Origin: Hibiscus mutabilis
Taxonomy: Eukaryota > Streptophyta > Magnoliopsida > Malvales > Malvaceae
Length of the DNA: 64,000 nt
Direction of reading: 5' to 3'
Assembly: GCA_019671005.1 (NCBI GenBank)
Contig: CM033745.1
Location: forward strand, 1,907,146-1,971,145
Under the pieces are notes generated by a model. It was not told where the DNA came from. It was given only the letters and a program-made list of their open reading frames with translations, and searched no databases. How positions within the stretch are numbered: position 1 is the stretch's first letter; each line of letters begins with the position of its first letter. Positions 46,856 through 58,027 of this stretch are shown in pieces. The position numbers were made by a program, and so were the translations under genes.

Positions 46856-47273
46856 CTGTATAATTACTCAAGTAAATACTATAATATTTAGTAGCTGTAG
46901 TTTCAGAAATATTAAAAAGAAATAGTAGCAAAAGCCAATGTTTGCTAGAATTCAAGATTCTCATTCAAGAAACGTTCTTTGCATTCTCTGATGACGACAC
47001 GAGGTTAATCTCTGTGCTTAGTTAATATTAATATGGGCAAGTCCAACCAAGTAACATGTCTTTCAATTGCGCCATTATTACGTTATTATTCATTTATTTA
47101 TTTATTGGATATTTTATGTGTGAACGGAATGGGCCTGTCTTTGAAATAGATTGGATTGATGGGGTCCATTTGGAAGGGACTTCTGCGATATATATGAAAA
47201 TGAAAATGGCTTCGAATGATAAAATTTTGAAAATAAGTGGTACAGATGTTCGCATATAGAAATAAATGGATAC
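46856..47273. other. 5' flank of the acidic-protein gene
   Basis: Should hold the missing 5' exon and promoter of the minus-strand gene, but no start exon with a matching donor was found in this stretch. The next element (47274) begins shortly upstream. Confidence 0.35.
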
Positions 47274-47490
47274 ATCCGATTACACGGTGTATATATATAT
47301 TTTTTAAGTTTTATATATTTTTTAAATCGTTGAATGAGTGTAACGGGTAATTAAGATTAACAGTAAAAATATATGAATATTATCACTTAAAAAAGAAAAA
47401 TAAAGAATTAATCTCAACCATCTATTTCCTCTATTCAACTATCCAAAAAATATGTAAAATTTAAAAACTTGTACATTGCGTAGGTAGATT
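47274..47490. mobile_element. MITE, copy 1 of an adjacent pair
   Basis: The ends ATCCGATTACACGGTGTA (left) and the inverse of TACATTGCGTAGGTAGAT (right) are related. The interior (GTGTAACGGGTAATTAAGAT, AATTAATCTCAACCATCTAT) aligns with the neighbouring copy. No coding capacity. Confidence 0.6.
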
Positions 47491-47500
47491 ATATATATAT

Positions 47501-47712
47501 GGGATCCAGTTACATGGTGTAAAACTCATTTAGTTTTACACTAATTCATGGCCATTGAAGGAGTAAAACGGATGGATGAGATTAACAGTAGAAAATGTGA
47601 AGATTATCTTTTGAAAAAAATAAGAAAATAATCTGAGCCATTTATTACTCTCATCCAACTGTTTAAAAATTGTGTAAAAGTAATTGAATTTTACACAGTA
47701 TAAGTGGATCTT
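47501..47712. mobile_element. MITE, copy 2, with about 40-bp inverted ends
   Basis: The left end GGATCCAGTTACATGGTGTA and the inverse of the right end (GATCCACTTATACTGTGTAA) match over about 40 bases, continuing as AAAACTCATTTAGTTTTACA against AAATTCAATTACTTTTACAC. The interior shares GATTAACAGTA and AATAATCT words with copy 1. Both elements are bordered by TATATATAT, so a TA-type target is possible but target duplications cannot be resolved. Length about 212 bp. Confidence 0.75.
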
Positions 47713-49589
47713 AATTCTATATATATATATATACAACTATTTGTATTTATATTTTTTAATTTCAATATTAAAATTTTTTATATTTCAAATAAATAACAAT
47801 TTTAAAAAATAAAACCATTTTTTGGATTTTGGGATTAAAGAATCTATATGGGTCAGATTATTTGGTAGGGGAGGTCAGTGGTCACGTGGCTTTTGAGATT
47901 AATTTAGGAGAGGGGGTCAGTCGGTAAACTAACAAAAAGTATGGGTCTATTTGCGATCAGATCAGAGGAGAAGGAAGATCTGAGTTATTAATTTCGAGTT
48001 TTAAAGTGGTTTGGTTTGAAAAATATAAAGAAAAACCACACCATTATGCGCCATGTATTTTAGAAAATAATTTGATATATAATCTCTGTAAAGTTTAATT
48101 TATAATATTTATTGATTAAATTAAAATTTACAATTGAAATTTAATGTTTAAAATTTAATATTTATGATTTAAGATTTAAAGTTAAAAATTTAAATTTTAG
48201 ATTGTATACTTAAAATATAAAGGATTGTGTAACATTTTTTAAGAAATATAGCTCGTGAGATTTTTTGTATTATATATAAAATTATTGAAATCTTAAAAAG
48301 GTTAAACATACGTATCAATTTATGAATTTGATTTTAAGATGTAATTGTATACCTAAACTTCTTACTAAGATTTGATTTGACAATTGATTTTTTATATCTA
48401 ATTAGATGAGAAAACTTGGGTTGAAAGTTCAAACTGAGACTTAAACTTAATTTTATAATTCAAATAGATTTAAATAAACACCAATTTGAACCAAAAGTGA
48501 AGTTTGATTTTTTCAAAAAATAAAAGTGAAGTTTGAATATTAATTTGAGCCAATAAGTCAATTTATGTGCCAATTTAAATAAAGAAGTTATGTTCAAATA
48601 CTAATTGGACAAAAGAATTGTAGGTGCCAAATTAAACCTTAACACTAAGTTAAGTATCTGGACAAAAAATTTAGATATCAAATTAAATCTTGAAGTAAAG
48701 TTGAGATACTAAAGTATATATGTACCCTCTTAAAAATAAGGTTTAATATCAAAATAAATGTCTAAACTATCTAATTTTTTTTATTTTTAGACGTTTAATT
48801 TTTTTTTCTATTTTTAGTGTTTAAACTATCATCTTTTACCTTTTTTACGATCAACTGAGACATTTTTTTAACTAATAATGATAATATTTTAATTATCTAA
48901 AAAACATACTTTATACACTTATTTTGATATTAAGCTTAAAAATAAAGTTAAAACTTTCCTTTGTCATTTTATATAATTCTTTATTATATAAATTTGAATC
49001 TAATTTTGAGAATAAATATGTCTACTTAGGTAGAGGATCAACTAGGTCGTTTTCTAATTATTTTTTTTCCTTTATCGACTAAGAAACACATGATATTCGT
49101 TCTTTCTTTCTTTTATAGATTCATTCATCACAAAAACAAAAAAAAGCACGATATTAAAAGAAACTATTAGACGAGTTCAGCAAACTCAAATAAATTAAAA
49201 GAACACTAGTTTTGAAAGACATTTTATGATGACTAATTTTTAATAAGTCTACCACGTGCGTCGAATATCACTGAACATCACTAACATTGAATATCGTTGA
49301 ACACCATTAAATTGATTAATAAAGTTTGAAAATCTCAAGTACTCAACATACAATTATAAATTATTTAAAATAAATTTTCAATTAAATTATTTTCATATGT
49401 ATTATATTTTTAATTTTTTTCAAATAATTAGATTAAATACCAACCATAGTCAATACCTAAATTAAAAAACTCTAAATCTTTTTTTCTCAAATTAAAACCC
49501 GAATTCCGCCGCATATTGTTTTCATTTGGTTATTAATCCCAGAAATATCATTGTTAAGTATGCAGGCTTATTGTTTTTGTCAGGCCCGT
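47713..49589. other. AT-rich intergenic DNA, no gene seen
   Basis: Old repeat-like blocks are present at about 48300-48740 (TTTAGATATCAAATTAAA words) and 48740-48960. No coding signal is visible and no sharp element ends were found. Confidence 0.4.
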
Positions 49590-49920
49590 TGATAGGTTAT
49601 AATTATATACTTTTTATTGTGATTAATTCCTTCACATTTTAATATATTTTGACCTTAATTGTAGAAATTATATTTGTTTTGATATAGGAGGTAAAATATG
49701 GATGCAATGGTGAATATCAGTTCAAAAGCATGTTTTTAGCTTATCAAGTAAAAATCAAGTCTTTTGGAAGAAAGTTGAATTGGGCATAAGCTTATCTTCG
49801 ATAAGGCGTGATCACGCCTTGTGACTGATATGAGACTGGTGTCTAACATGAAGATCCGTGTTTTTGGAGCCAAATCCGTGATGAAGCCCTATTTTATGGT
49901 TATTTCCATTATTATGGAAA

Positions 49921-50877
49921 TGTTGGACCAATAATCAATCTCTTTTATTAATTAAGATTTTATTTATTTAGATTTTCCTTTATTTTATTTTTCCTTATTT
50001 GAATAGAACTCAATTAAAGGAGATTTACTTTTAGGTTTAGGGTTTTTGCTCTCTGTATAAAGAGCTCAATAGGTCTCTTAGAGAATATCGAAAAATCAAT
50101 CTTTCGACGGCTCTTTTTTCTTGTATTCTTATTCCATCATGCGTGGTTAAGATTCTATTTCTGATTCAAGAGTGAAGCGATTCCACTGTAATTTTGTAAG
50201 GCTTGTACTAAACTAGTATTTCTCCTTTAATCCAAGTAATCTTTATTTCTTGTTCTTATTTTTATGAATGTTTGATATTGATTAAATTGACGCCTTAATT
50301 CAATATTGAATTTTCTATTGCTATCCATGACGCAAGTAGCAAAGGGTAAGGCTCATGTTTTGTGTTCGTCGATTACACATCACGCATGATAGTCCCTAGG
50401 GAAATAAAGGTACAAGATTAATTTGATTGATTTTGTTTTAGTCGTTCTCATGAATCTTAATGTTATCATTGATTTTATTTAATGGTAAGTTTTGATTTGA
50501 ATGCTTGTTGTGGTGTTCCCTCAACTAGACTAATCGAATATAAAAAGGAGAATAATTGCTTGTTGTGGTGTTCCCCAAGTAGACTAATTTATTGGATAGG
50601 AGAAATTTATCTTTAAGCCTACGATCAAAGTTACAGTTGGATGAAAATCACACATTTGGATTGGAAGTTCGGTAAGATTGATATTTGTTATTTTTATTTT
50701 ATTTTTTATTTTTTATCTTTAATTTTAGTTTGATACACCAACCCCCCATTTTACTTTATTGTTTCAGCTTTGAGATTCTAATTTCAGCTCTCTTTGGATT
50801 CGACCTGATCTCACTATTACTACAAGTTAGTTTAGTAAAATCAGTTTTTATTTTGCAGGACTTCGACAACCCTGTCA
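49921..50877 (+). repeat. LTR copy 1 (shared part)
   Basis: Contains a TATA-like TGTATAAAGAGCTC near 50056-50069, followed by TTTCGACGGCTCTTTT, which is also found in the second copy. It ends ...CCCTGTCA directly before the primer-binding site. Confidence 0.75.
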
Positions 50878-50881
50878 AAAT

Positions 50882-50900
50882 TGGTGCCGTTGCCGAGGGA
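50882..50900 (+). other. Primer-binding site of collapsed LTR element
   Basis: TGGTGCCGTTGCCGAGGGA begins 4 bases after the first LTR copy. It resembles the TGGCGCCGTTGCCGGGGA-type sites common in plant Ty3 elements and starts with the TGG that pairs with a tRNA CCA end. The tRNA type was not checked. Confidence 0.65.
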
Positions 50901-50997
50901 GCTATTTTAGTTTCTCATTGTTTTATTTTATTTTTTTTAATTTTTAACCATGTTTCTTCAAGCGCATATGAATCTTGTAATACCCGAATTCTGGAAG

Positions 50998-51950
50998 TGT
51001 TGGGCCAATAATCAATCTCTTTTATTAATTAGGATTTTATTTATTTAGATTTTTCTTTATTTTATCTTTCCTTATTTGATTAGAACTCAATTAAAGGAAA
51101 TTTACTTTTAGGTTTAGGATTTTTGCTCTCTATATAAAGAGCTCAATAGGTCTCTTAAAGAATATTAGAGAATAAATCTTTCGACGGCTCTTTTCTCTTG
51201 TATTCTTATTCCACCATGTGTGGTTAAGATTCTATTTTCGATTCAAGGGTGAAGCGATTCTGCTGTAATTTTGTGAGGCTTGTACTAAACTAGTATTTCT
51301 CCTTTAATCCAAGTAATCTTTATTTCTTGTTCTTATTTTTATGAATGTTTGATATTGATTAAATTGACGCCTTAATTCAATATTGAATGTTCTATTGCTA
51401 TCTATGACGCAAGTAGCAAAGGGTAAGGCTTATGTTTTGTGTTCGTCGACTACACATCACACATGATAGTCCATAGGGAAATAAAGGTACAAGATTAATT
51501 TGATTGATTTTGTTTAGTCATTCTCATGATCGTAATGTTATCATTGATTTTATTTAATGGTTAGTTTTGATTTGAATGCTTGTTGCGGTGTTCCCTCAAG
51601 TAGACTAATCGATTATAAAATGAGAATAATTGCTTGCTATGGTATTCCCTAAGTAGACTAATTTCTTGGATATGAGAAATTTATCTTTAAGCCTATGATC
51701 AAAGTTGCAATTGGATGAAAAACGCACCTTTGGATTGGAAGTTCGGTAAGATTGATCTTTGTTATTTTTATTTTCAGTTTTTATTTTTATCTTTAATTTT
51801 AGTTTGATACACCAAACCCCATTTTAATTTATTATTTTAGCTTTGAGATTTTAATTTCAGCTCTCTTAGGATTCGACCTGATCTAACTATTACTACAAGA
51901 TAGTTTAGTAAAATTAGTTTTTATTTTGCAGGACTTCGACAACCCTACCA
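50998..51950 (+). repeat. LTR copy 2 (5'-truncated or partial)
   Basis: Collinear with copy 1 at a spacing of 1,077 bases, differing by scattered substitutions and small indels. It ends ...CCCTACCA. No polypurine tract is obvious just upstream (CTGGAAG only). Confidence 0.75.
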
Positions 51951-52520
51951 CATGTAGAACCTCACAATCTCGAACATGTGGCCTTAGACGCTCTCAAACA
52001 ATGCAACGCCTAAGTTAGCCTGAAACGATCAAAGCTTAACAAGCTAAGATCCTTACAGAAACAAAGAACAATTGAAAGCAAATGGCAAACAAAGCTAGGT
52101 AAGTAGAATTGAGTGAATGTTCAGTTGAATTCCTTAAAATTGAAGTGAGAAAATAAGGTGGGAATAAGCCTCTATTTATAGTTAGAGCCCCCTCCATCCA
52201 ACCGCTAAGTCTAGAGTACATCGACGATCAAGATTAAACAAGATCTATACAATCCCTTAATCTAAGGAATCCTAGTCAAACATTCCAAAGATAATGAGAT
52301 TACAACGGATATAGAAAGAATCAAAGGGAATATGCTAGATGAGATGTGCTACTTGCCATATCCATCGTGCATGACTCTTCAACCCCAAGTGATTGGCCAA
52401 CTCGGTTGGGTGCTGATAGGCCCAAGATGCTGTGGGGTGCTGCCTCGACAGCTTGATGCGCGCAAGGCTCAGACCCTAGGGTGCGGTCCGTGATATTTTC
52501 ATTTGGCCATATGGATTTTC
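51951..52520 (-). mobile_element. Second LTR fragment in opposite orientation
   Basis: Read on the minus strand, this stretch has a promoter-like TATAAATAG (about 52172-52180). A U5-like run follows (GCTAACTTAGGCGTTGCATT, GAGGTTCTACA) and ends where the neighbouring plus-oriented element stops. The upstream part (52370-52500) is GC-richer. It looks like an LTR fragment of another element, but no partner LTR was found in the window. Confidence 0.45.
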
Positions 52521-53792
52521 ATAAAAGTTTTTATTTTATATTTGTTTTAAATGGTCAGTGTATGTGGTGAAGTTCATATTGGCCATCCCCGCATAAGATT
52601 AGAACCTGCAATGTTATGGGTAGTGCAGCAAACAAAGGGGCATTGTTGGACAAGAGGTGATGTTGAACATGTCCAAGCAGGCATCGATCTACCTGAGTAT
52701 CCAACTAGGAGAAGAGCCTTTCTCGCATACAGTATTTCTGGAAGGGTAATCGACTTTGAGAAGAGATTCCTCAAAGAAGATGCACCTGGTACAGATATTT
52801 ATGCATGCGGGTTTTGGCAGAAGAGAAACAAGATTAAAAAAGAGTTTAGGGTTTTAATTTGAGGAAAAATATTTATAGTTTTTTAATTTAGGGATCAACT
52901 ATGGTTGTTATTTGATCTAATTATTTAAAAAAGTAAAAAAAATATATAATATATATGAAAAATAATTTAATTGAGATTTTATTTTTAAACAATTTATAAT
53001 TGTATGTTGAGTCTTTGAGATTTTTAATAATCTTTCTTAAGCAATTTAATAATGTTCAATGGTGTTCAGCGTTACTGGTGTTTAGCGGTGTTCGACGCCC
53101 ATTGTAGAATTTTCCTTTTAATATATATTTTCAATCATTTATTTAAATATTAATTAAAGATATGCAATAATAAATTAAATTTTTATGAAAAAAGTATTTC
53201 CAATGTATTAGATAATATTTTTATATGATTTTAGAAAAAAAATATATCACAAAAAAATGGAAGGTTTAAGTGTTTTACATTTCCCATTTTTTTTCTTGAG
53301 ATTGTGCGATTGACTTAATTTGAAAAGATATTTAACCGATTAATATAAATTGGTTCAACTGGTTAAATACTCGTTAACAATTTAAAGAGAATCAAAATTG
53401 AAGTCTAACCAATGACCTCATTTAACTTATCATAAAAAGACATTTAGCTTATACACCAATTCGTAAAAATATTATTTTATAATGATTTTTTATATAATTA
53501 ATCGAATTATTCAGATAATATTTTTATTTTATTTTTTATATAGCCACGTATATAAACATAAATGTTGAATTAATTTGTAAAATCAATCTACTAGTCAATA
53601 TAGATTCATGAACATAAAATGGATTACAATACTTTTTTATTTTATGACCCAAATAGGCTCACAGGATTGACATGGCGAGCCAACATTGATAAAGACTATT
53701 CCCTAAACCCAACTACAAGCACAGGTTGATATTTGATATATATTGCAAAAGGCAACGCCGCCGCAGATACAGACTTAAATATCTTTCAAACA
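52521..53792. other. Intergenic DNA, one unexplained open frame
   Basis: A 103-codon frame at 52551-52862 has more balanced composition than its surroundings (DLPEYPTRRRAFLAYSISGR) but no recognised domain. It could be a retroelement scrap. The rest is AT-rich with no coding signal. Confidence 0.35.
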
Positions 53793-55026
53793 TTAATTAC
53801 TCCCCTCTTCTCCTACTGCATGTCCACCACCAATGGACGCCTTGCACTCCGGAGGGCGACGACCACCTTTCCCATGGTGCTGGTTCCGTTTCAGATCATT
53901 GCAATAGTAGTAAATTCTGTAACGCTTACGCACCCAACTCAGTAGTTTTTTGCCCCGAGCATTAAGCCCTTGCATTCCCCAATCACTTTTGGCAACGAAG
54001 TTTCGGTAATAAGCGACGAATGGAGCCTTGGACCAATCGGTTTTCACTCTCCCGCCTCTCGTCGCCCAATCATCGGCGTCCCACAAGCTGGCGTACACCT
54101 TCATTCGCTGCTTATTGGGGTACGGAACTCCAATGGACTCTTCGTTGCTAAACACTCTTATCGGAACGTTATCTACCAAGATTCTGAATCACCGGAACCA
54201 AATGAAAAAAAGAACAGTTATATACTGAAAATATTTGAGAAAAGACCAATTGTTGACGAAGAAAAAGATTCTTACATGATGTTTCGAGGATTCCATAGGA
54301 TGGAATATGTGTGGAAATGTTTTGTCGGGTCGAACCAGAGGTGGAACCCTTCCTCTCTCCCCCCTTGTCCTCGAGTGAAAACGTTAGTATGAAGAGTGTA
54401 AGGAGAGCCACTTTTGTTACCCAAGAACTCAAGATCGATCTCATCGTGAGATGGACCTTCGGATGATAGCTGCAAAGATCGAAAACAAAAGCATGGCGGA
54501 TCCATGTGTATTTTAGGGTAGGAACGTGCTCAGCCTGAACTTTCTTAACTTTGTACATTTTACTTCAATTTTCTTAATTTTTATGAATTGTGTCCAAAAA
54601 TTTTAAGATTATATGTATACACCCTCAAAAGTATTTCTGGATCTGCCATTATATAAGACTGAGCAGCAATATCATTTTATGAAATTACAAAGAGTTGAGT
54701 GTCTTCTTGGGACGTAAAACTAAAAGTACTTGCAAAAGTTATTATTAAGGAGAAGAACGTACGTAGAAGGTGGTGACGGTGCCAGCGGAGTTACCGGCGA
54801 TGAGCTTCATTTGCATGTTGAACCTTCCGAAGAGGTAGTCTCTGTTGGACTTGAAACCAGAGCCTCCGGAGGTTTTGTCCATGGTAAGCGTTAGAAGGTT
54901 GCCTGGACCAAGTATTCGAGCACGGCGGCCGCCCCATGTTATCTCCACGTCTTGATGGAAATTATTGGCAAAAGCAGCAGCAATGAGAGAAAGCAAAAGC
55001 ATTGATGAAAATCTCAAGTTTCCCAT
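53793..55026 (-). CDS. Xyloglucan endotransglucosylase/hydrolase (XTH), GH16
   Basis: Three exons, 55026-54763, 54469-54276 and 54183-53793, give 282 residues with canonical junctions. Residues 1-20 are a signal peptide (MLLLSLIAAAFA). The GH16 catalytic motif DEIDLEFLG is at 97-105, with nucleophile E98 and acid/base E102, followed by the NKS glycosylation site (106-108) usual in XTHs. RVFSNEESIGVPYPN, MKVYASLWDADDWATRGG and KTDWSKAPFVAYYRNF follow. The C-terminal XTH_C part is unusual. The segment between YRNF and RGKKLLSWVRK is about 13 residues shorter than I expect and lacks the first cysteine pair (ACxW...SSC). The last pair is kept (YYYC and PPEC) and a basic NQHHGKGGRR insert precedes PPEC. 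XTHs cut and rejoin wall xyloglucan. The enzyme may be active, but fold stability of the C-terminus is uncertain. Confidence 0.9.
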
Positions 55027-56039
55027 CTTCAAAGTAAGAAATGAGTTATTGTTGTAGTTGAAATCATAGGGGGGAAAGAGCTATGATATATATAGGTAAT
55101 GACCTGATCACAAGTTGCTTGATATATGACCATCTGAATTCTGAACACATGAATCTTTGCTGCTTCAACATATATTTTGCAAAATATAGAGCGCTAATGT
55201 AAACAAGTTTAAAAAACTGACCTCCTATTACAAATATTTAAATATCCATATAAATTTAAATCATCAAATGATCGCAATGAAAAGGATAAAACGGTATCAG
55301 CAGGTGATTCAGGTACAAACAGTTTGTCTGCATGATATGTGTCTTACTAAAAAGTTAAAACTAAAGAACATATATTATATTATAATCACATCGGACAATT
55401 AAAAAATTATGCATATAAATTAATGTTTTTGAAATAAAAATATTTAAACACATAAAATATATACTCATGTTGATATTATTAAATTAAATAAATTAATATT
55501 TTATCTAATTATTTTTATATTGACAAAATATGTAAAAAAAACATTGGATCAAATTCGAAACTTTACCCGTTATCATCCTGAACAAAAATTTTTTGCTTTT
55601 TTTGATTTTTTTTGTTAACACTAAAAATTAAATTTTAAATCATAACCGTAAATTTTAAATTCTAAACATTAAATCTTAAAAAATACATCCTACTTCTAAT
55701 TTCTTAAACTTTTAACATAATTTCTTTAAAGTGAGGCATAAATAGCGACATTGAGTGTTGCATACTATACGGATTCATCATCTCTACTCATTATCCGTTG
55801 AATCTAACCAATAAATGGATTAATTCCTTAGCAGAGCCTTAAACTTTCGAGGAAGATAGTGACCGGATAAGAGGCGACCCTAAAATTCTATAAATTTTCC
55901 TTTTTGGCCCCTAAAACAAATTTCTAAAAATAGGGTGAATACTGTTTGTTCCCTAGATTCTTCAAAAAATCATTTACCAGAGAAATAAATGAAGAAAAAG
56001 ATGAAAAGGTAAGAGAGATAATGGAAAGATGAAGGGATG

Positions 56040-56355
56040 AAGAGGGACTAAATTGAAGTAATTTTAAAATATCAATGGTTAATTTTTTAGAATTAAGACT
56101 AAATTATAACAATGTGCAATAATTGAGGGTTAAATTTATTGAATTTCTTTAAATTATGACTAAATTGATTAAATGTGTAACTATGAAGGACTAAATGTGC
56201 TATTATATAAATAATTTTAACAACCACGAGTTTAATAACACAATTACTATTTTGTAATAAAACATAAAGTTTAGTTGCCATTATGTAACTTTTGAAAGTT
56301 CGATTACCATTTTATTTTTTCGGAGATAATTTAGTGATCGTTTTGGTACTTTACC
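56040..56355. repeat. Partial MITE/MULE-end copy, GGTAAAGTAC family
   Basis: The right end reads GTTTTGGTACTTTACCC, the inverse of the element end at 40356 in slightly diverged form. The block contains ATTATGTAACTTTTGAAAGTT and ATTTAGTGATCG words shared with the copy at 31016-31385. The left end is unclear. Confidence 0.5.
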
Positions 56356-57285
56356 CTTTATAATTGATCTCACTCAAATTTGTATACAAATTTTTCTTAC
56401 TTCATCCGGGGATTAGATGGGTCATTCCCTTTGCTATTTGAAAAAATACACTCAAACTTGGTTTCCTTTTGGATCTCGACAAATTACCATATAAATTTAG
56501 ATTGACAAGAGGGTATTAGGTTGAGAGACAAAAAGTAAACCTGCAATCACCTTTAAGCAACTATGTAAGAGCAGTTGAGAATTAGTTGCAAAACCTTGGA
56601 GCAAAAATTCTTGTAGAAACAGCCATGAAAGAAGAAAGCAAATCACAGAATTCGGAAAAAAATCGAATAAAAAAGATTCCAGATCCTGAAAACTAATGTT
56701 CCTTCGAGCTCGGCATAGAGAAGACCATTATATAAGTCAAACAGTGTAGTGATTCTTGGCTCTTTTGTCATGTGAAACATTCAATTAAAATGAAACAGAG
56801 TCTGGGAAACAGCATTCTTTAGCTGGTGGCTCCAAGATCCTTACAAAATTCAAGGAAAACAGTCCCGCTCGTACTGAAATTAATCATATAACGACGTCAC
56901 GAAAAGCAAACTTGAATTTCATTGTAATGAAGATTTGCTTGGATGAATATTATAAACTAATTAATGGCAGGCTGATTTCCGTTTAAGGTTTCCATTGATA
57001 GAAACATACCAAAAGTGTGTACATAACGGAATGATCAAATTCAGAAATAAAATACAAGTCCTAGAAACAGATTATCATCCAAATTCAAGAACCAATAGAG
57101 AGAAGGTATTGAAAGAAAACAAAGAAGAATTGTAAAAACAAAAACAAAAAAGCCAAAATAAAATCATAAAATTAAAGAGAGAGAAGAAAAGATTAACTTT
57201 CAGAATTGTTTGACGGTAGGAAAGTGTAAACAGCGAGCATAGAACTACCCCAAGTAGCTTGCCTGAATTTGGCAGATAAATTATC

Positions 57286-57430
57286 GAATCAGAAGGAAGT
57301 GCTCCAGCAGGTAGGGCTGCTCCACTATATCGTTATTCGGCGGAGGTAACGTCGCATCCTCCTTTTTAATCCCCATCTCATCCTCCTTCAAGTTAGAATT
57401 AGGGTTCTTATTCTCTATTTATTGATGCTC
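57286..57430 (-). other. Small coding-like stretch, unknown
   Basis: Read on the minus strand, an ATG near 57383 begins MGIKKEDATLPPPNNDIVEQ and ends at a stop after HFLLIR. The frame continues upstream as NPNSNLKEDE. The composition is acidic and Asn-rich, with few of the low-complexity features of the flanks. It could be a last exon or relic of a gene not otherwise present, or chance. No start exon or domain is recognised. Confidence 0.25.
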
Positions 57431-58027
57431 ATTGATTTCTGATTATTTTCCTCTACCCCATTTTTCTTTTGCTTCTCTTTCACTTCACCTGTTAGAATTC
57501 CCTGCTTTTCTCTCGGAAAATTCTAGTATCAGCTTGGTTTTCTAATTGAATCATGGATCTTACAACTACGTAAACCCAAACGCATCGACTTTTTCTACTT
57601 AGATAGCAACAATTTACCAATTAGAAAGGGCCAAAAAGAAGGCTATTTCGAATGTTTATAAATTCAACTTTGGCCCCAAAAACAGAACATGTACAAACTC
57701 AGCAGAAAAGTACGATGGGAAAATATCCGTGACAACAGAACCCATAGTTTTTCTTCCAAGTTACCAATATACTGAAAATCCGGGTACTAGCAAAGACGAT
57801 TAACCACACTGCTCATGAAGATGGAGATAAGTTTTTAGCTTTTCTATATATGCAAATAAATATATTCATGTTGCTTTAGTTACAAATATCCAGTTTCCTA
57901 CAACATACTCTCTCTTTTTTCCCCCTTTTTTACTATTATTAACAGGAAATGGAACAGTGAGGGGACCTGCTGCTTCTGCAACCGAAACTACTATTTTTAT
58001 GACAGTATTTCCCCCTCTTCACCATCT

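Larger units (their letters stand above)
49590..51950 (+). mobile_element. Collapsed LTR retrotransposon: two LTRs around a 120-bp leader
   Basis: Two direct repeats, 49921-50877 and 50998-51950, match closely from TGTTGG(A/G)CCAATAATCAA to GACTTCGACAACCCT. The first copy is followed by a primer-binding site. Only 120 bp separate the repeats, and they contain no coding sequence. The sequence before 49921 (from TGATAGGTTATAATTATATA at 49590) also looks like LTR start and is absent from the second copy. The full LTR may therefore be 49590-50877 (about 1.29 kb), with the 3' copy truncated at its start. Flanking target duplications do not match, consistent with deletion or recombination. Confidence 0.75.
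55027..58027. other. Intergenic DNA between XTH and the GTE gene
   Basis: Near 55083-55097 a TATATATA word on the minus strand could be the XTH TATA box. A right-end copy of the GGTAAAGTAC family lies at about 56040-56355, ending TTTTGGTACTTTACCC. At 57286-57430 the minus strand holds coding-like sequence (NSNLKEDEMGIKKEDATLPP). The first 60-70 bases past the GTE stop encode its displaced tail. Nothing else stands out. Confidence 0.4.

Noticed and set aside
53726..54392. Plus-strand frames over the XTH gene
   Set aside because: Antisense shadows of XTH exons 2 and 3.
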